Of a stretch of 64,000 nucleotides of DNA, positions 8,579-17,940 are shown in pieces (positions within the stretch are counted from its first letter, which is position 1; each line of letters begins with the position of its first letter). A program made the position numbers and the translations under genes. The notes under the pieces are model-generated. The model ran no database searches, had not been told where the DNA came from, and saw only the letters and a program-made list of their open reading frames with translations. This stretch comes from Chitinophagaceae bacterium (GTDB lineage: Bacteria; Bacteroidota; Bacteroidia; Chitinophagales; Chitinophagaceae): positions 124,001-188,000 of the forward strand of contig CANFHA010000011.1 in NCBI GenBank assembly GCA_947446645.1. Reading direction: 5' to 3'.

Positions 8579-10378
8579 ATGACGCTTGCCAGCCAAATAA
8601 AACATGCCGCTAAAGATGCACTAAAGGTTCTTTACCCGGATGCCGCTATAGAATTATCCACTATTAGCGTAAACCAGACAAAGCCGGAGTTTAACGGAGA
8701 CTACACCGTTGTTTTATTCCCCTTCCTGAAATTGCTGCGCCAGAAGCCGGATGCAATAGGTAAGCAGCTGGGCGACTACCTGGTGGAGAAAACAGGACTG
8801 TTTTCCGGTTATGAAATTGTGCGCGGCTTCCTGAACCTTACGGTAACTGACGCGCACTGGGTTTCATTTTTGATGAATCATTTTACTGACGCTCACTACG
8901 GCGAGAGAAGTAAAACTGATCGCAGGGTGATGGTAGAATATTCATCGCCAAATACGAATAAGCCGCTGCACTTTGGACATATGCGTAATATTTTTCTTGG
9001 GGCGGCTATGTCTGAGATACTGCGAGCTACTGGCAACCAGGTAGTAAAGGCCAACCTGATTAACGACCGGGGCATTCACATCTGTAAGTCGATGATAGCT
9101 TGGATGCGCTATGCTGATGGCGCCACACCGGAGTCGACCGGCATAAAGGGCGACCACCTAGTAGGGGATTATTATGTGAAGTTCAATGACGTTTATAAAG
9201 AGGAAATAGCACAACTTGTTGCCGGGGGAATGGATGAGAAAGTGGCAGAAAAGGAGTCAGCAATAATGAAGGATGCCCAGGAACTACTACGCAAGTGGGA
9301 GGACGGAGACAAGGAAGTGCGTGATCTGTGGCAGATGATGAATGGCTGGGTGTATGAGGGGTTTGATGAATCGTACAAGCGGCTGGGCATTTCGTTTGAC
9401 AAGGTGTACCATGAGAGCGATACCTACCTGCTGGGTAAAAAAATTGTAGAAGGTGGACTACGTAAAGGTGTGCTGTTTAAAAAAGAGGATGGCTCGGTAT
9501 GGGTAGACCTGAGGGAGGATGGCCTTGATGAAAAACTATTGCTGAGGGGCGACGGCACCTCTGTGTATATGACGCAGGACCTCGGCACTGCCAAACTGAA
9601 ATATGATGAGTTTAAGCTAAACCAGTCGGTATATGTGATAGCAGATGAGCAGAACTACCATATACAGGTGCTGAAGCTGATTATGAAAAAGCTGGGTGAG
9701 CCGTGTGCGGATGGTATCTATCACCTTTCATACGGTATGGTGGAACTGCCTACCGGTAAAATGAAGAGCCGCGAAGGCACTGTGGTAGATGCAGATGATA
9801 TGGTAAGTGAAATGATAAATCTATCCCGCGAGCAGACGGAGCAGAGTGGTAAGACAGAAGGCTTTGCTCAGGATGAGTTGGCAAAGCTGTACGAAACGAT
9901 AGGGATGGGCGCATTGAAGTTTTACCTGTTGCGTGTAGATCCTAAAAAGAGAATGATTTTTGACCCAAAGGAGTCGATAGACCTGCATGGCTACACGGCT
10001 ACCTTTATTCAGTATGCGCATGCGCGTATATGCTCCATACTCAGAAAGGAAAACGTAGCGATCTCTCCGGACTGCACAAAGTTCCAGTCTTTTGTACAGG
10101 TGACAGAGCTGTTGCCGCTGGAGAAAAAGATAATGCTGGCGCTGGAGGAGTATCCGCTGATTCTGTCTGATGCAGCTGACGAATTTAATCCATCGTCCAT
10201 TTGTAACTATTCCTTTCAGCTGGCACAAATGTTCAATACATTTTATGATGCACACAGCATTTCAAAGGCAGAAAGTGAAGAGAAGAAGCAACTGCGCCTG
10301 ATGATAATAGTAATGACGGCATCGGTGCTGCGGCATGCAATGCACCTGATGGGGATAAGGCTGCCTGAGAAGATGTGA
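8579..10378 (+). CDS. argS: Arginyl-tRNA synthetase
   Basis: Class I arginyl-tRNA synthetase of about 599 residues, charging tRNA-Arg in the cytoplasm. The HIGH motif reads HFGH in SSPNTNKPLHFGHMRN, the KMSK equivalent is KMKSREGTV, and the C-terminal DALR anticodon-binding helices end in LRHAMHLMGIRLPEKM. I chose the ATG at 8579 over an in-frame TTG two codons earlier. It stands alone behind its own promoter. Confidence 0.96.
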   Translation: MTLASQIKHAAKDALKVLYPDAAIELSTISVNQTKPEFNGDYTVVLFPFLKLLRQKPDAIGKQLGDYLVEKTGLFSGYEIVRGFLNLTVTDAHWVSFLMNHFTDAHYGERSKTDRRVMVEYSSPNTNKPLHFGHMRNIFLGAAMSEILRATGNQVVKANLINDRGIHICKSMIAWMRYADGATPESTGIKGDHLVGDYYVKFNDVYKEEIAQLVAGGMDEKVAEKESAIMKDAQELLRKWEDGDKEVRDLWQMMNGWVYEGFDESYKRLGISFDKVYHESDTYLLGKKIVEGGLRKGVLFKKEDGSVWVDLREDGLDEKLLLRGDGTSVYMTQDLGTAKLKYDEFKLNQSVYVIADEQNYHIQVLKLIMKKLGEPCADGIYHLSYGMVELPTGKMKSREGTVVDADDMVSEMINLSREQTEQSGKTEGFAQDELAKLYETIGMGALKFYLLRVDPKKRMIFDPKESIDLHGYTATFIQYAHARICSILRKENVAISPDCTKFQSFVQVTELLPLEKKIMLALEEYPLILSDAADEFNPSSICNYSFQLAQMFNTFYDAHSISKAESEEKKQLRLMIIVMTASVLRHAMHLMGIRLPEKM

Positions 10379-10381
10379 CGT

Positions 10382-10413
10382 AAAGTCAAAAGCCCAAAGT
10401 CAAAAGCCCAAAG
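10382..10413. repeat. Tandem AAAGTCAAAAGCCC repeat
   Basis: Two exact 14-base units (10382-10395 and 10396-10409) and the start of a third lie directly after argS. Related GTCAAAAG-rich tracts occur at 12985-13018 and 51629-51680. Confidence 0.85.
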
Positions 10414-10443
10414 TGGTGGATGTGATCGTTTAGTGCTTTTTTG

Positions 10444-10451
10444 TAAATTTG
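10444..10451 (+). promoter_or_regulatory. -7 promoter box of the Uma2 gene
   Basis: TAAATTTG fits TAnnTTTG exactly and ends only three bases before the ATG at 10455, so the transcript is predicted to be leaderless or nearly so. Confidence 0.5.
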
Positions 10452-10454
10452 GAT

Positions 10455-11048
10455 ATGGAAGTTAATGAACCGGCAATAGCATACGGAAAGCAGCACTATA
10501 CCATAACGGAGTACCTGGAAATGGAAGATGCATCGGATGAGAAGCATGAGTATTACCAAGGGGAAATATTCGCGATGTCTGGGGCGAGGTTGCCGCATAT
10601 TGTTGTTACCCGTAACCTGACGGTTGCTCTGGCCAATAAATTGAAAGGAAAGTCGTGCAGGCCTTATGGCAACGATATGAGGATTCATATTCCGGTGAAC
10701 ACACTTTTTACTTATCCCGATCTTACAATAATTTGTGGTAAGCCTGAAAGCTTAAATAATGACGGGATGAATTTTCTGAATCCAACGGTGCTTATAGAAG
10801 TGCTTTCTCCATCGACGCGTAAATATGATCGCGAATCAAAATTTAAACTGTACCGGGATATACCTTCTTTGAAGGAATATATTATGGTGGATCCGGCTTC
10901 AATAAGCGTAGAGGCGCATTATATAAATAGTCGCGGTAACTGGGAACTACAAGATCATACTTCGATTGATGATGAGCTTAACCTCAATTCTGTAGGGGTT
11001 TCTGTAACGCTGAAGGAGATATATGAGGATGTCGTAATCGGTGGGTAG
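10455..11048 (+). CDS. Uma2 family endonuclease-like protein (DUF820)
   Basis: A 197-residue protein of the Uma2/DUF820 family, which has a PD-(D/E)XK nuclease fold. Seen are [20 protein letters not shown] near the N-terminus, [10 protein letters not shown] and [20 protein letters not shown], which carry the expected D, E and K core, then [17 protein letters not shown]. The biological substrate of the family is not settled; it is expanded in cyanobacteria and some Bacteroidota and has been linked to mobile DNA. I prefer the ATG at 10455 to a TTG two codons upstream that overlaps the promoter box. It converges with the efflux operon; only two bases separate the stops. Confidence 0.87.
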   Translation: MEVNEPAIAYGKQHYTITEYLEMEDASDEKHEYYQGEIFAMSGARLPHIVVTRNLTVALANKLKGKSCRPYGNDMRIHIPVNTLFTYPDLTIICGKPESLNNDGMNFLNPTVLIEVLSPSTRKYDRESKFKLYRDIPSLKEYIMVDPASISVEAHYINSRGNWELQDHTSIDDELNLNSVGVSVTLKEIYEDVVIGG

Positions 11049-11050
11049 CC

Positions 11051-11734
11051 TCACCTGCCGTGGCTTTTTATTTCTCCATCAGCCATTTCAATGGTGCGGT
11101 CTGAGCGCTTGGCAAAGTCTTCGTCGTGGGTGACTGCGATAATTGTCTGGCCAAGCTCTTTTGTCAGTTTCTGAAAGAGGTCGAAGACAATGCCTGTATT
11201 TTTTGAATCGAGATTGCCGGTGGGCTCGTCGCCCATAATGATAGTAGGATCATTGATGAGGGCACGTGCAATGGCCACACGCTGCTGCTGACCGCCGGAG
11301 AGCTTGTTGGCTTTCTTCAATGCCTGGTCTTCCACACCAAACATTTTCAGCTTTTCATACGCTTTGGCTTCTATTTCCTTATAGGGCAGCTTGCCCAGGC
11401 GGAGGCCTGGTATCATTACATTCTTAAGGCAACTAAAATCGGGGAGCAGGTAGTGGAACTGGAATACAAACCCTATGGATGCATTGCGTATGCGCGCAAG
11501 ATCATTCAGCGGCTTGCCGGTGACCAGTGTGCCGCCTATTTCCAGCTGACCTTCGTAGTCAGTATCCATAGTAGACAACACATAGAGCAGGGTAGACTTG
11601 CCGCAACCCGACTTGCCTACAATAGATACGAACTCGCCTGTTTTCACATCCAGCGAGACATTTTTCAATACCTGCAGGTTTACTGCATCATGAAATACTT
11701 TATTGATACCAGTGGCTTTAAGTGCTGTGTCCAT
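11051..11734 (-). CDS. ABC transporter ATPase, MacB/LolD type
   Basis: A 227-residue ABC ATPase. It has Walker A GKSGCGKSTLL, the Q-loop in FVFQFHYLLPDFS, signature LSGGQQQR, Walker B IIMGDEP and the switch histidine in VTHDEDF. The sequence is closest in style to LolD/MacB-type ATPases, which drive envelope lipoprotein or export machines. It is the last gene of a leftward operon with a permease (sharing base 11734), an HlyD-type adaptor, a TolC-type channel and a TetR regulator. Confidence 0.92.
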   Translation of the reverse strand: MDTALKATGINKVFHDAVNLQVLKNVSLDVKTGEFVSIVGKSGCGKSTLLYVLSTMDTDYEGQLEIGGTLVTGKPLNDLARIRNASIGFVFQFHYLLPDFSCLKNVMIPGLRLGKLPYKEIEAKAYEKLKMFGVEDQALKKANKLSGGQQQRVAIARALINDPTIIMGDEPTGNLDSKNTGIVFDLFQKLTKELGQTIIAVTHDEDFAKRSDRTIEMADGEIKSHGR

Positions 11735-12978
11735 TATCCGCGAATTATAGTTACAGGGTCAACTCTTGATGCTTTTCTTGCCGGGAAATAGCCTGCGGCA
11801 ACGGTGGTTACCAGGCCAAACATAAGCGCTTCTATATAGTGAGGTATGTAGAATGACATAGGGAGGTATTTAAGATTGCCGGCGCCGATGTAAATGTGCG
11901 CCACGCCGAAGGTGATGAGAAAGCCGAGCAGTATGCCGATAATGCCACCCATAAGGCCAATGTAAATAGCCTGCTGCAAAAATATGCTGGTGACGGCGCT
12001 GCCGGAAAAGCCCGTAGCCTTGAGGATGGCTATCTCCTTTATCTTTTCATAAATGGTCATGTTGAGTATGTTGTATATTCCGAAGCCGGCCACCAGCAGT
12101 ATGACGCCAATCACAGAATTGAGTATTACCGCCCTTATTTTAAACGCTGCTTTCAGCTGTTCGTTGGCCTGTACCCAGTCTTCGGCTTTGTAGCCGGAGA
12201 TGACTTCTATATCACGGGCTACCTTGGGAGCATTGTTGTAATTTTTGACGTTGATCTTTATGTCCGTGACATAGCTCCTGTCTTTGCCCAGCAGGTTTTG
12301 CGCCTGTACAATGTTGGCATAAGAGCGGCTATCATCGATCTGCTTTACCGTGGTGGCGTAAATGCCTATTACGCGCATGATCATAGGACTGCCTGTGCCT
12401 GAGCGCACTGTGATGTTGTCGCCCATGTGCAGGCTGAGCTTGTCTGCTATGCCTTTGCCTATAAGAATGCCGTTGTTTACACGGTTCAGATCATGCAGGT
12501 TGCCGATTACCATATTGCCCTGCACATCAAACATTTTATTCTCTTCATCAATGCTTACGCCCGAAACGGAGCCAGTTATCTGCACACTACCGCTGGTATA
12601 TATGACGTTTGCGCTGACCTGCGGGGTTACATTTGCAACCTCGGGATTCTTTCTTATCTGTTCTATAATTCCGTACGGATTGGTGAGGCCCTGTGATTGT
12701 TCCAACTGCTTGGGGTTGGTAAGTATTTTTATGGATGGGTCAGCTAGAAAGCTGTTGAGCATATGATTGTCCGCTACTTTATTTTCACTGAACAGGCGGA
12801 TATGCGGCGTAGTATTGAACGACATTTTTTCGAAATAATCGTTAGTGCCCTTCATGAGCGACTGCATGAAGATGAACATGGAAATGCCAAACATGACACC
12901 CAGGGCAGCCACCATGGTCTGCTTCTTGCGGGCAGAGAGGTAGGTAATGGCGATTTCTGTGTTTACACTTATTTTCAT
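11734..12978 (-). CDS. FtsX/MacB-type ABC permease
   Basis: A 414-residue inner-membrane permease: one N-terminal helix (about 20-40), a large periplasmic MacB_PCD domain (about 45-270) and three C-terminal helices in the FtsX domain, including FGIYNILNMTIYEKIKEIAI, the FtsX-type coupling motif. It shares base 11734 with the ATPase gene, consistent with translational coupling. With the adaptor and outer-membrane channel it should form a MacAB-TolC-like tripartite exporter; the substrate cannot be read from sequence. Confidence 0.9.
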   Translation of the reverse strand: MKISVNTEIAITYLSARKKQTMVAALGVMFGISMFIFMQSLMKGTNDYFEKMSFNTTPHIRLFSENKVADNHMLNSFLADPSIKILTNPKQLEQSQGLTNPYGIIEQIRKNPEVANVTPQVSANVIYTSGSVQITGSVSGVSIDEENKMFDVQGNMVIGNLHDLNRVNNGILIGKGIADKLSLHMGDNITVRSGTGSPMIMRVIGIYATTVKQIDDSRSYANIVQAQNLLGKDRSYVTDIKINVKNYNNAPKVARDIEVISGYKAEDWVQANEQLKAAFKIRAVILNSVIGVILLVAGFGIYNILNMTIYEKIKEIAILKATGFSGSAVTSIFLQQAIYIGLMGGIIGILLGFLITFGVAHIYIGAGNLKYLPMSFYIPHYIEALMFGLVTTVAAGYFPARKASRVDPVTIIRG

Positions 12979-12984
12979 TTTAAT

Positions 12985-13018
12985 TCAAAAGTCAAAAGTT
13001 AAAAGTCAAAACACAAAG
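12985..13018. repeat. GTCAAAAG-type tandem tract
   Basis: Imperfect tandem copies of AAAAGTCAAAAGTT lie in the gap between the adaptor and permease genes of the efflux operon. Confidence 0.7.
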
Positions 13019-13021
13019 TGG

Positions 13022-14122
13022 CTACTTCATTTTTACAATCTTGTCAGTAGCCGACAGCCCACTGAGCACTTCTATCCACTCGTCCGATACGATACCCGTT
13101 TTTATTACTACTGTATCATTCTTTTTATCTCTTTTTACCAGCACCTTATTGCCTGCCATGACATAGACATGAGGTATTAAAATGGCATTCTCTTTTTTGT
13201 CCGTGATGATATTTGCCTGCAGCTGTGTGCCGGATATAAGGCCCGGCATCTCTTTAACGAAACGAGCCTCTACCTTGTAAGATTGTGAAGCGTCGTTAAA
13301 GTGCGGGTATATCTTACTTATGTATGCCTCGTAGGTTTTGTTCTTTTCGGTGTTCAGTTCCACGAGCGCCTGCTGGCCCAGCTTCACCTTGCTTATACTG
13401 CCCTCATCTATGTCCAGGTTTATGACAATAGAATCAGGGTTGCCCAGCTGTGCTACCTGGTCGCCTTTGCGAACAAGGTCGCCCTGCTTTTTAAAGATCT
13501 GGTATACTTTGCCCGAGCCAACAGCTAAGAGGTTGTAATACTGGTTGCCCGCCTGTGCATTTTGCAGCTGCGATTGTGTATTGGCGAGGTCCTGCCTTAC
13601 CTTATCTGCAGTGGCGTTGTAGCTGGCCAGCTGCACTTTCCAGGCACTCTTAGACGACTCATATGCAAGCCGGGCATTATCCAGGTCTTGTTTAGATACA
13701 GAGTTGGTGGTGTACAAATGTTCATACCGCTGCAGGGACATGGAATCTGTTTTCATTTTCACTTTTGCAGCATCTATCTGCGCCTTTATCTGCAGCAGTG
13801 CGGGGGAGTTGCCTTCTGCGTTTATGCGGGCAAATTCCACGTTTGTCCGTGCGATATTCACCTGCGTATTTTGCTGCCGGTTATCCAGCTGAAAGAGCAA
13901 CTGGCCATCTTTTACAAGGTCATTTTCCACCACATGGCTGTGCACTATAAAACCGTCTGACAACGACATGAGCGTATACGCATCTTTAGGCTCTATGGTG
14001 CCGGAAGCAAACACCGCTTCCGTTACAGGCCCGGTGCGCGGCGCTGTTTCATCAAATTTCGGCTTGCATGCGCTTACTGAGATAAGCATTAACACGGCCA
14101 GGTAACTGATTTTGCGATTCAT
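13022..14122 (-). CDS. HlyD/MacA-type periplasmic adaptor lipoprotein
   Basis: A 366-residue membrane-fusion protein. The signal peptide ends in a lipobox, ISVSAC, putting the lipid on C19. A biotinyl-lipoyl-like half (FIVHSHVVENDLVKDGQLLF) is followed by a long alpha-helical hairpin (about 95-200), the second lipoyl half (GSGKVYQIFKKQGDLVRKGD) and beta-barrel domains. It should bridge the ABC permease and the TolC-type channel. It lies one base from the channel gene in the same leftward operon. Confidence 0.9.
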   Translation of the reverse strand: MNRKISYLAVLMLISVSACKPKFDETAPRTGPVTEAVFASGTIEPKDAYTLMSLSDGFIVHSHVVENDLVKDGQLLFQLDNRQQNTQVNIARTNVEFARINAEGNSPALLQIKAQIDAAKVKMKTDSMSLQRYEHLYTTNSVSKQDLDNARLAYESSKSAWKVQLASYNATADKVRQDLANTQSQLQNAQAGNQYYNLLAVGSGKVYQIFKKQGDLVRKGDQVAQLGNPDSIVINLDIDEGSISKVKLGQQALVELNTEKNKTYEAYISKIYPHFNDASQSYKVEARFVKEMPGLISGTQLQANIITDKKENAILIPHVYVMAGNKVLVKRDKKNDTVVIKTGIVSDEWIEVLSGLSATDKIVKMK

Positions 14123-14123
14123 A

Positions 14124-15437
14124 CTAAAATGATTGTTGGCGTATTTTAATCTGGTACAGCTGCACCAGCATATCTGATAGACTGTTGAGGTATTGGTTTT
14201 GATAATCGATATAGTCTTTAAATGCAGCCAGACGGTCTTCTATGGTGCCCAGGCCCGTTTCATATCTGTTAGATATATGGTGGTAGTTGTCCAGCGAGAG
14301 CTTCATTACATTTTCTGTTTTTGATAACAGGGCGGTTGTGCGCATGTAAGACAGCCGCAGGTTTTCGTCATTTATTGCCGATTGTTTCTGCGCGCTCTCC
14401 AATTGCAACTGGCTTTCGCGGTAGTTTATCCTGCTTTTCTGAGACTGCAACCAGCGTGTGCCTCCTGTAAAGATGTTCCATGTAGCCCGTAGTGACCAAA
14501 AGCGGGCGGGGTACCAGGCGGGCCCTCCCTGGAAGGGTTCGAACGTATTGTCGTTCTGCTGCTGTGAATTACTGTACAGCACGTTTAGTGTGGGCAGGAA
14601 ATTCGCATTGGCATATTTGTACTGGCTTAAATTCACTTTAGACTGGTAGCTGGCGAGCGTCACTGCGGGGTCTTGTGCAAATGCAGCGGTAGCAGGAGTG
14701 TTCATATTGCTTTGCAGCGCAGCATTTATTTCCAGTGAGTCGCTTACTGACAGGTTCAATAGTCCTTTCAGCGAGTTCTTCGCAGTTTGCATCTGGTACT
14801 GAGCAGTGATGTTTGTTTGCTGCACCCGTTCACTGTTTAGCTTTGCTACATCTACGTTGGCCATACTCACGGTGCCTTCTGCAAATTTGTTATTTACTGA
14901 TTGGTATATAGAGTCAGCAACAGCTGCGCTGGATGCTGCGAGCCGGGCAGCCTCCTTACTCAGCAGGTAAGAATAATATTGAGTCGCTATCTGCTGGTAG
15001 GTGCTTTTTTTCTGGTTGGCCAGCGATGCTTTGTTCAGCTCTTCGGTTTCCTTTGCTATACGCATATTGAACCACGTTTGCACATTTATAATATCCATTT
15101 GTGCGCTCAGGCCGCCGGCATAAATATATTTCTGCCCGAATTGGACCGTTTGGTAAGTGCCCGCCGGTCCGCCGAAGATAACTGCCGGTATCAGTGTTGT
15201 TTGCAAAGACGTGTTATCAGTAAATGAACCCGTTACACCAACCGACGGGAGCAGTGCCAGGTAAGATTGTTTCTTGGCATACACGCCCTTATCCAACTCG
15301 TACTCTGCTATGCGTATCTGTACATTGTGGCTGTCTGCGTACTTCCATACATCTTCCAGCGAAGTGAAGAAGGTTTGCCCGTCTGCAGCACAGCAAACAG
15401 CCAGCAATACAAAAAGGATAACTGTTTTTTTATACAT
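14124..15437 (-). CDS. TolC family outer-membrane efflux channel
   Basis: About 437 residues with a cleaved signal peptide (YKKTVILFVLLAVCCAADGQ) and two repeated outer-membrane efflux (OEP) halves of long coiled helices and barrel strands, the TolC fold. It should be the outer-membrane exit duct for the ABC/HlyD exporter encoded just downstream. An upstream in-frame ATG at 15452 adds five residues; I chose the inner ATG because it gives a cleaner signal peptide. It lies 70 bases after tetR. Confidence 0.9.
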   Translation of the reverse strand: MYKKTVILFVLLAVCCAADGQTFFTSLEDVWKYADSHNVQIRIAEYELDKGVYAKKQSYLALLPSVGVTGSFTDNTSLQTTLIPAVIFGGPAGTYQTVQFGQKYIYAGGLSAQMDIINVQTWFNMRIAKETEELNKASLANQKKSTYQQIATQYYSYLLSKEAARLAASSAAVADSIYQSVNNKFAEGTVSMANVDVAKLNSERVQQTNITAQYQMQTAKNSLKGLLNLSVSDSLEINAALQSNMNTPATAAFAQDPAVTLASYQSKVNLSQYKYANANFLPTLNVLYSNSQQQNDNTFEPFQGGPAWYPARFWSLRATWNIFTGGTRWLQSQKSRINYRESQLQLESAQKQSAINDENLRLSYMRTTALLSKTENVMKLSLDNYHHISNRYETGLGTIEDRLAAFKDYIDYQNQYLNSLSDMLVQLYQIKIRQQSF

Positions 15438-15522
15438 GGTCGTTAGTCTCATTTTTAAAACCTCGCAAACATATTTGGTGTTTCATGCATTATTTGTGAC
15501 AGGGATCATTCCCTCTATTAAT

Positions 15523-16155
15523 TTAATTGCCCGTAACCATCAACTTTATCCATCCCGGTATCAGCTTTTTACGCTCTTCCATCAGCGCATTGAATTGCTG
15601 TATTGTCAGGCCTGTTCTGTTGCGTATAATAGGGCTACCCAAAAAAGGGAATATGGTTAATGATACCACATTTATCAGGATGTGGATTGGATTTATCTCA
15701 GTTATTTTCTTTTTTGCCACAAGTTCCTTCCATTGCTTCGCTATCACCAGTTGTTCATGCACCATTTGCTTTACGCCTATTTTATCTATCAGTTTCTGCG
15801 GGTCTGCGTTTACTTCATTGAGCACAAATAGTGGCAGGTTTGGATTGGCGATCAGCATGTCTATATAATGGCTGATAACCAGTTCCAGCTTCTTGTCCAG
15901 GGTAGTTGCGGGGTCATTTACAATACCCATTACGCTGTGTATGAACAGTTGCAGATGCTCCACCATTATGATGTCGAAAAGCTTTTCCTTGCTTCTGAAA
16001 TAATAATTGATGAGTGCAAGATTGAAGCCCGATTCTTCAGCAATATCTCTTGTGCGTGTGGCGGCATATCCTTTGGCGGTGAATACACGGCTCGCAGCTT
16101 CCTTTATCTTATCCTCTGTGGAGGCATTTTTTTCTATTCCCGTCGTTGCTTTCAT
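15523..16155 (-). CDS. TetR family transcriptional regulator
   Basis: A 210-residue TetR repressor. The N-terminal DNA-binding domain (about 12-60) includes AASRVFTAKGYAATRTRDIA and the recognition helix around FNLALINYYFRSKEKLF; the rest is an all-helical ligand domain with the WHG-like region AITP-type C-terminus. It is the first gene of the efflux operon and probably represses its own promoter, where a perfect palindrome lies at 16202-16219. The inducer is probably a substrate of the pump. Confidence 0.92.
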   Translation of the reverse strand: MKATTGIEKNASTEDKIKEAASRVFTAKGYAATRTRDIAEESGFNLALINYYFRSKEKLFDIIMVEHLQLFIHSVMGIVNDPATTLDKKLELVISHYIDMLIANPNLPLFVLNEVNADPQKLIDKIGVKQMVHEQLVIAKQWKELVAKKKITEINPIHILINVVSLTIFPFLGSPIIRNRTGLTIQQFNALMEERKKLIPGWIKLMVTGN

Positions 16156-16201
16156 CTTTGGGCTGTAAAATTACAATTAAATAATTGATTTAAACAATTT
16201 A

Positions 16202-16219
16202 TTTAATCAAATGATTAAA
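16202..16219. promoter_or_regulatory. Candidate TetR operator
   Basis: TTTAATCA-AA-TGATTAAA is a perfect inverted repeat 47 bases upstream of the tetR start. A leftward -33 TTG and a weak -7 TAATTTTA lie just downstream of it (21-base spacing). The site is well placed for autorepression, but its binding protein is inferred from position only. Confidence 0.45.
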
Positions 16220-16297
16220 ATTGTGTGTGCCGATGCCTTTTGTCTTCACCCTAGTAGCAGGTTTGCTGTTTTGTAAAATATTGTAGTTGCCCAGCGG

Positions 16298-17791
16298 CTA
16301 TCGCGCTAGTCCGAGTGTGGCTGTAGTAGCGGTATGTATGGTTTTAAAGAAGTGCTCATCATTTGCAAGCGAATGGCCGTACGATGGAATCATCTCCTTT
16401 AGTTTCTGTTGCCAAGCTATAGACGCAGCCTGATCTTTAAAACACTTATTTATCAGCCCCAGCATTATAGACACCGCTGTAGATGCCCCCGGTGAAGCGC
16501 CAAGTAGTGCGGCCAGGCTGCCATCGGCGCAGCTCACTACCTCGGTGCCGAATTCGAGCACGCCACCTTCATGCTCATCTTTCTTTATCACCTGTACTCT
16601 TTGCCCGGCTATCTTCAGTTCCCAGTCTTCTTTGTTTGCGGCAGGGAAATATTCGCGCAATTCCTTTATCCTGTCGTTCAGCGATTGCATAGCCTGGCCG
16701 ATGAGATATTTTGTCAGCGGTATATTGTGCCAGCCCGCGCCCAGCAAGGGTATTATATTGTCGTGCGTTATAGACTCGGGCAGATCTAAGTAGGATCCTT
16801 CTTTCAGGAATTTTGTAGAGAAGCCGGCGAAGGGGCCGAACAGCAATTCTTTCTTACCATCAATTATGCGTGTATCCAGGTGTGGCACAGACATAGGGGG
16901 TGCTCCTACGGATGCCAGACCATAAACCTTGGCGTGATGCTGCTCCACTACTTCACGGTTATTACATTTCAGCCATTGTCCGCTCACCGGAAAGCCGGCA
17001 TATCCTTTGGCTTCGGGAATGTGCGATTTTTCAAGCAGTGGTAGTGCGCCGCCGCCTGCACCAATAAAGACGAATTTTGCGCGCACCATCTTTTCTTCGC
17101 CTGTCAGGTTATTCTTTACAGTTAACTGCCAGCTGTTTCCTTCCCTGTGCAGCTGTTTTACTTTATGGTTCAGGTGCAGCGTCACCTTGTCTTTTCCCAC
17201 CAGGTGGTCTATCAGCCGGTTTGTTAGCTCGCCGAAGTTTACATCCGTGCCCATTTCTATGTACGTTGCCGCCATGGGCTCCGTGGTGCTTCTTTCCTGT
17301 ATTACCAGCGGTATCCATTTTTCCAGTTGGGCAGCATCATCGGCATATTCCATTCCTTTGTAAAAGTGGTGGGCCACCATAGCCTCATAGCGCTTGTGCA
17401 GATAGGCTACGTGTTCGCTGCCCCATACAAAGCTCATATGCGGCACACTATGTATGAAGCTTTGCGGTGCGGGGATTGCATTTTTGTTGAGCAGGTAGCT
17501 CCAGAACTGTTTTGATACCTCAAACTGCTCTGTAATATGCAGCGCCTTAGAAATGCCTATACTTCCTGCTTTATCCATCGGCGTGTAGTTCAGCTCGCAT
17601 AGTGCTGAGTGCCCTGTGCCTGCATTGTTCCATGCCGCAGAGCTCTCCAGGGCTATTTCGTCTAATGTCTCATAGATATCGATAGAGATGCCCGGTTCCA
17701 GTTCTTTTAGCAGTGTACCAAGAGTTGCGCTCATTATTCCCGCGCCTATGAGTATTACGTCTTTGTCTGTATTGGTAAAGGCAGTGGTCAT
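16298..17791 (-). CDS. mqo: Malate:quinone oxidoreductase
   Basis: About 497 residues of the FAD-dependent Mqo family, which oxidises malate to oxaloacetate and passes electrons to the quinone pool at the inner membrane. The FAD-binding motif is VILIGAGIMSATLG near the N-terminus; the family block NNAGTGHSALCELNYTP and a C-terminal GASPGASTAVSIML are seen. I chose the ATG at 17791; a GTG 12 codons upstream is in frame but unlikely. It stands alone, divergent from the PAS gene, and supplies a TCA-cycle step. Confidence 0.95.
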   Translation of the reverse strand: MTTAFTNTDKDVILIGAGIMSATLGTLLKELEPGISIDIYETLDEIALESSAAWNNAGTGHSALCELNYTPMDKAGSIGISKALHITEQFEVSKQFWSYLLNKNAIPAPQSFIHSVPHMSFVWGSEHVAYLHKRYEAMVAHHFYKGMEYADDAAQLEKWIPLVIQERSTTEPMAATYIEMGTDVNFGELTNRLIDHLVGKDKVTLHLNHKVKQLHREGNSWQLTVKNNLTGEEKMVRAKFVFIGAGGGALPLLEKSHIPEAKGYAGFPVSGQWLKCNNREVVEQHHAKVYGLASVGAPPMSVPHLDTRIIDGKKELLFGPFAGFSTKFLKEGSYLDLPESITHDNIIPLLGAGWHNIPLTKYLIGQAMQSLNDRIKELREYFPAANKEDWELKIAGQRVQVIKKDEHEGGVLEFGTEVVSCADGSLAALLGASPGASTAVSIMLGLINKCFKDQAASIAWQQKLKEMIPSYGHSLANDEHFFKTIHTATTATLGLAR

Positions 17792-17940
17792 AGGATTTTT
17801 TTGTTGCTGGCTCAAAATCAGTGCCACTGTTTATGGCACGAAAATTACGGATTGTATTTTAAAACTATTTTTTAATAGATTAGAGGTCTTTTAAAGCTTT
17901 TAGATAAGCTAAAACAGGGATAGCAGTTCCGGGGATTGTA

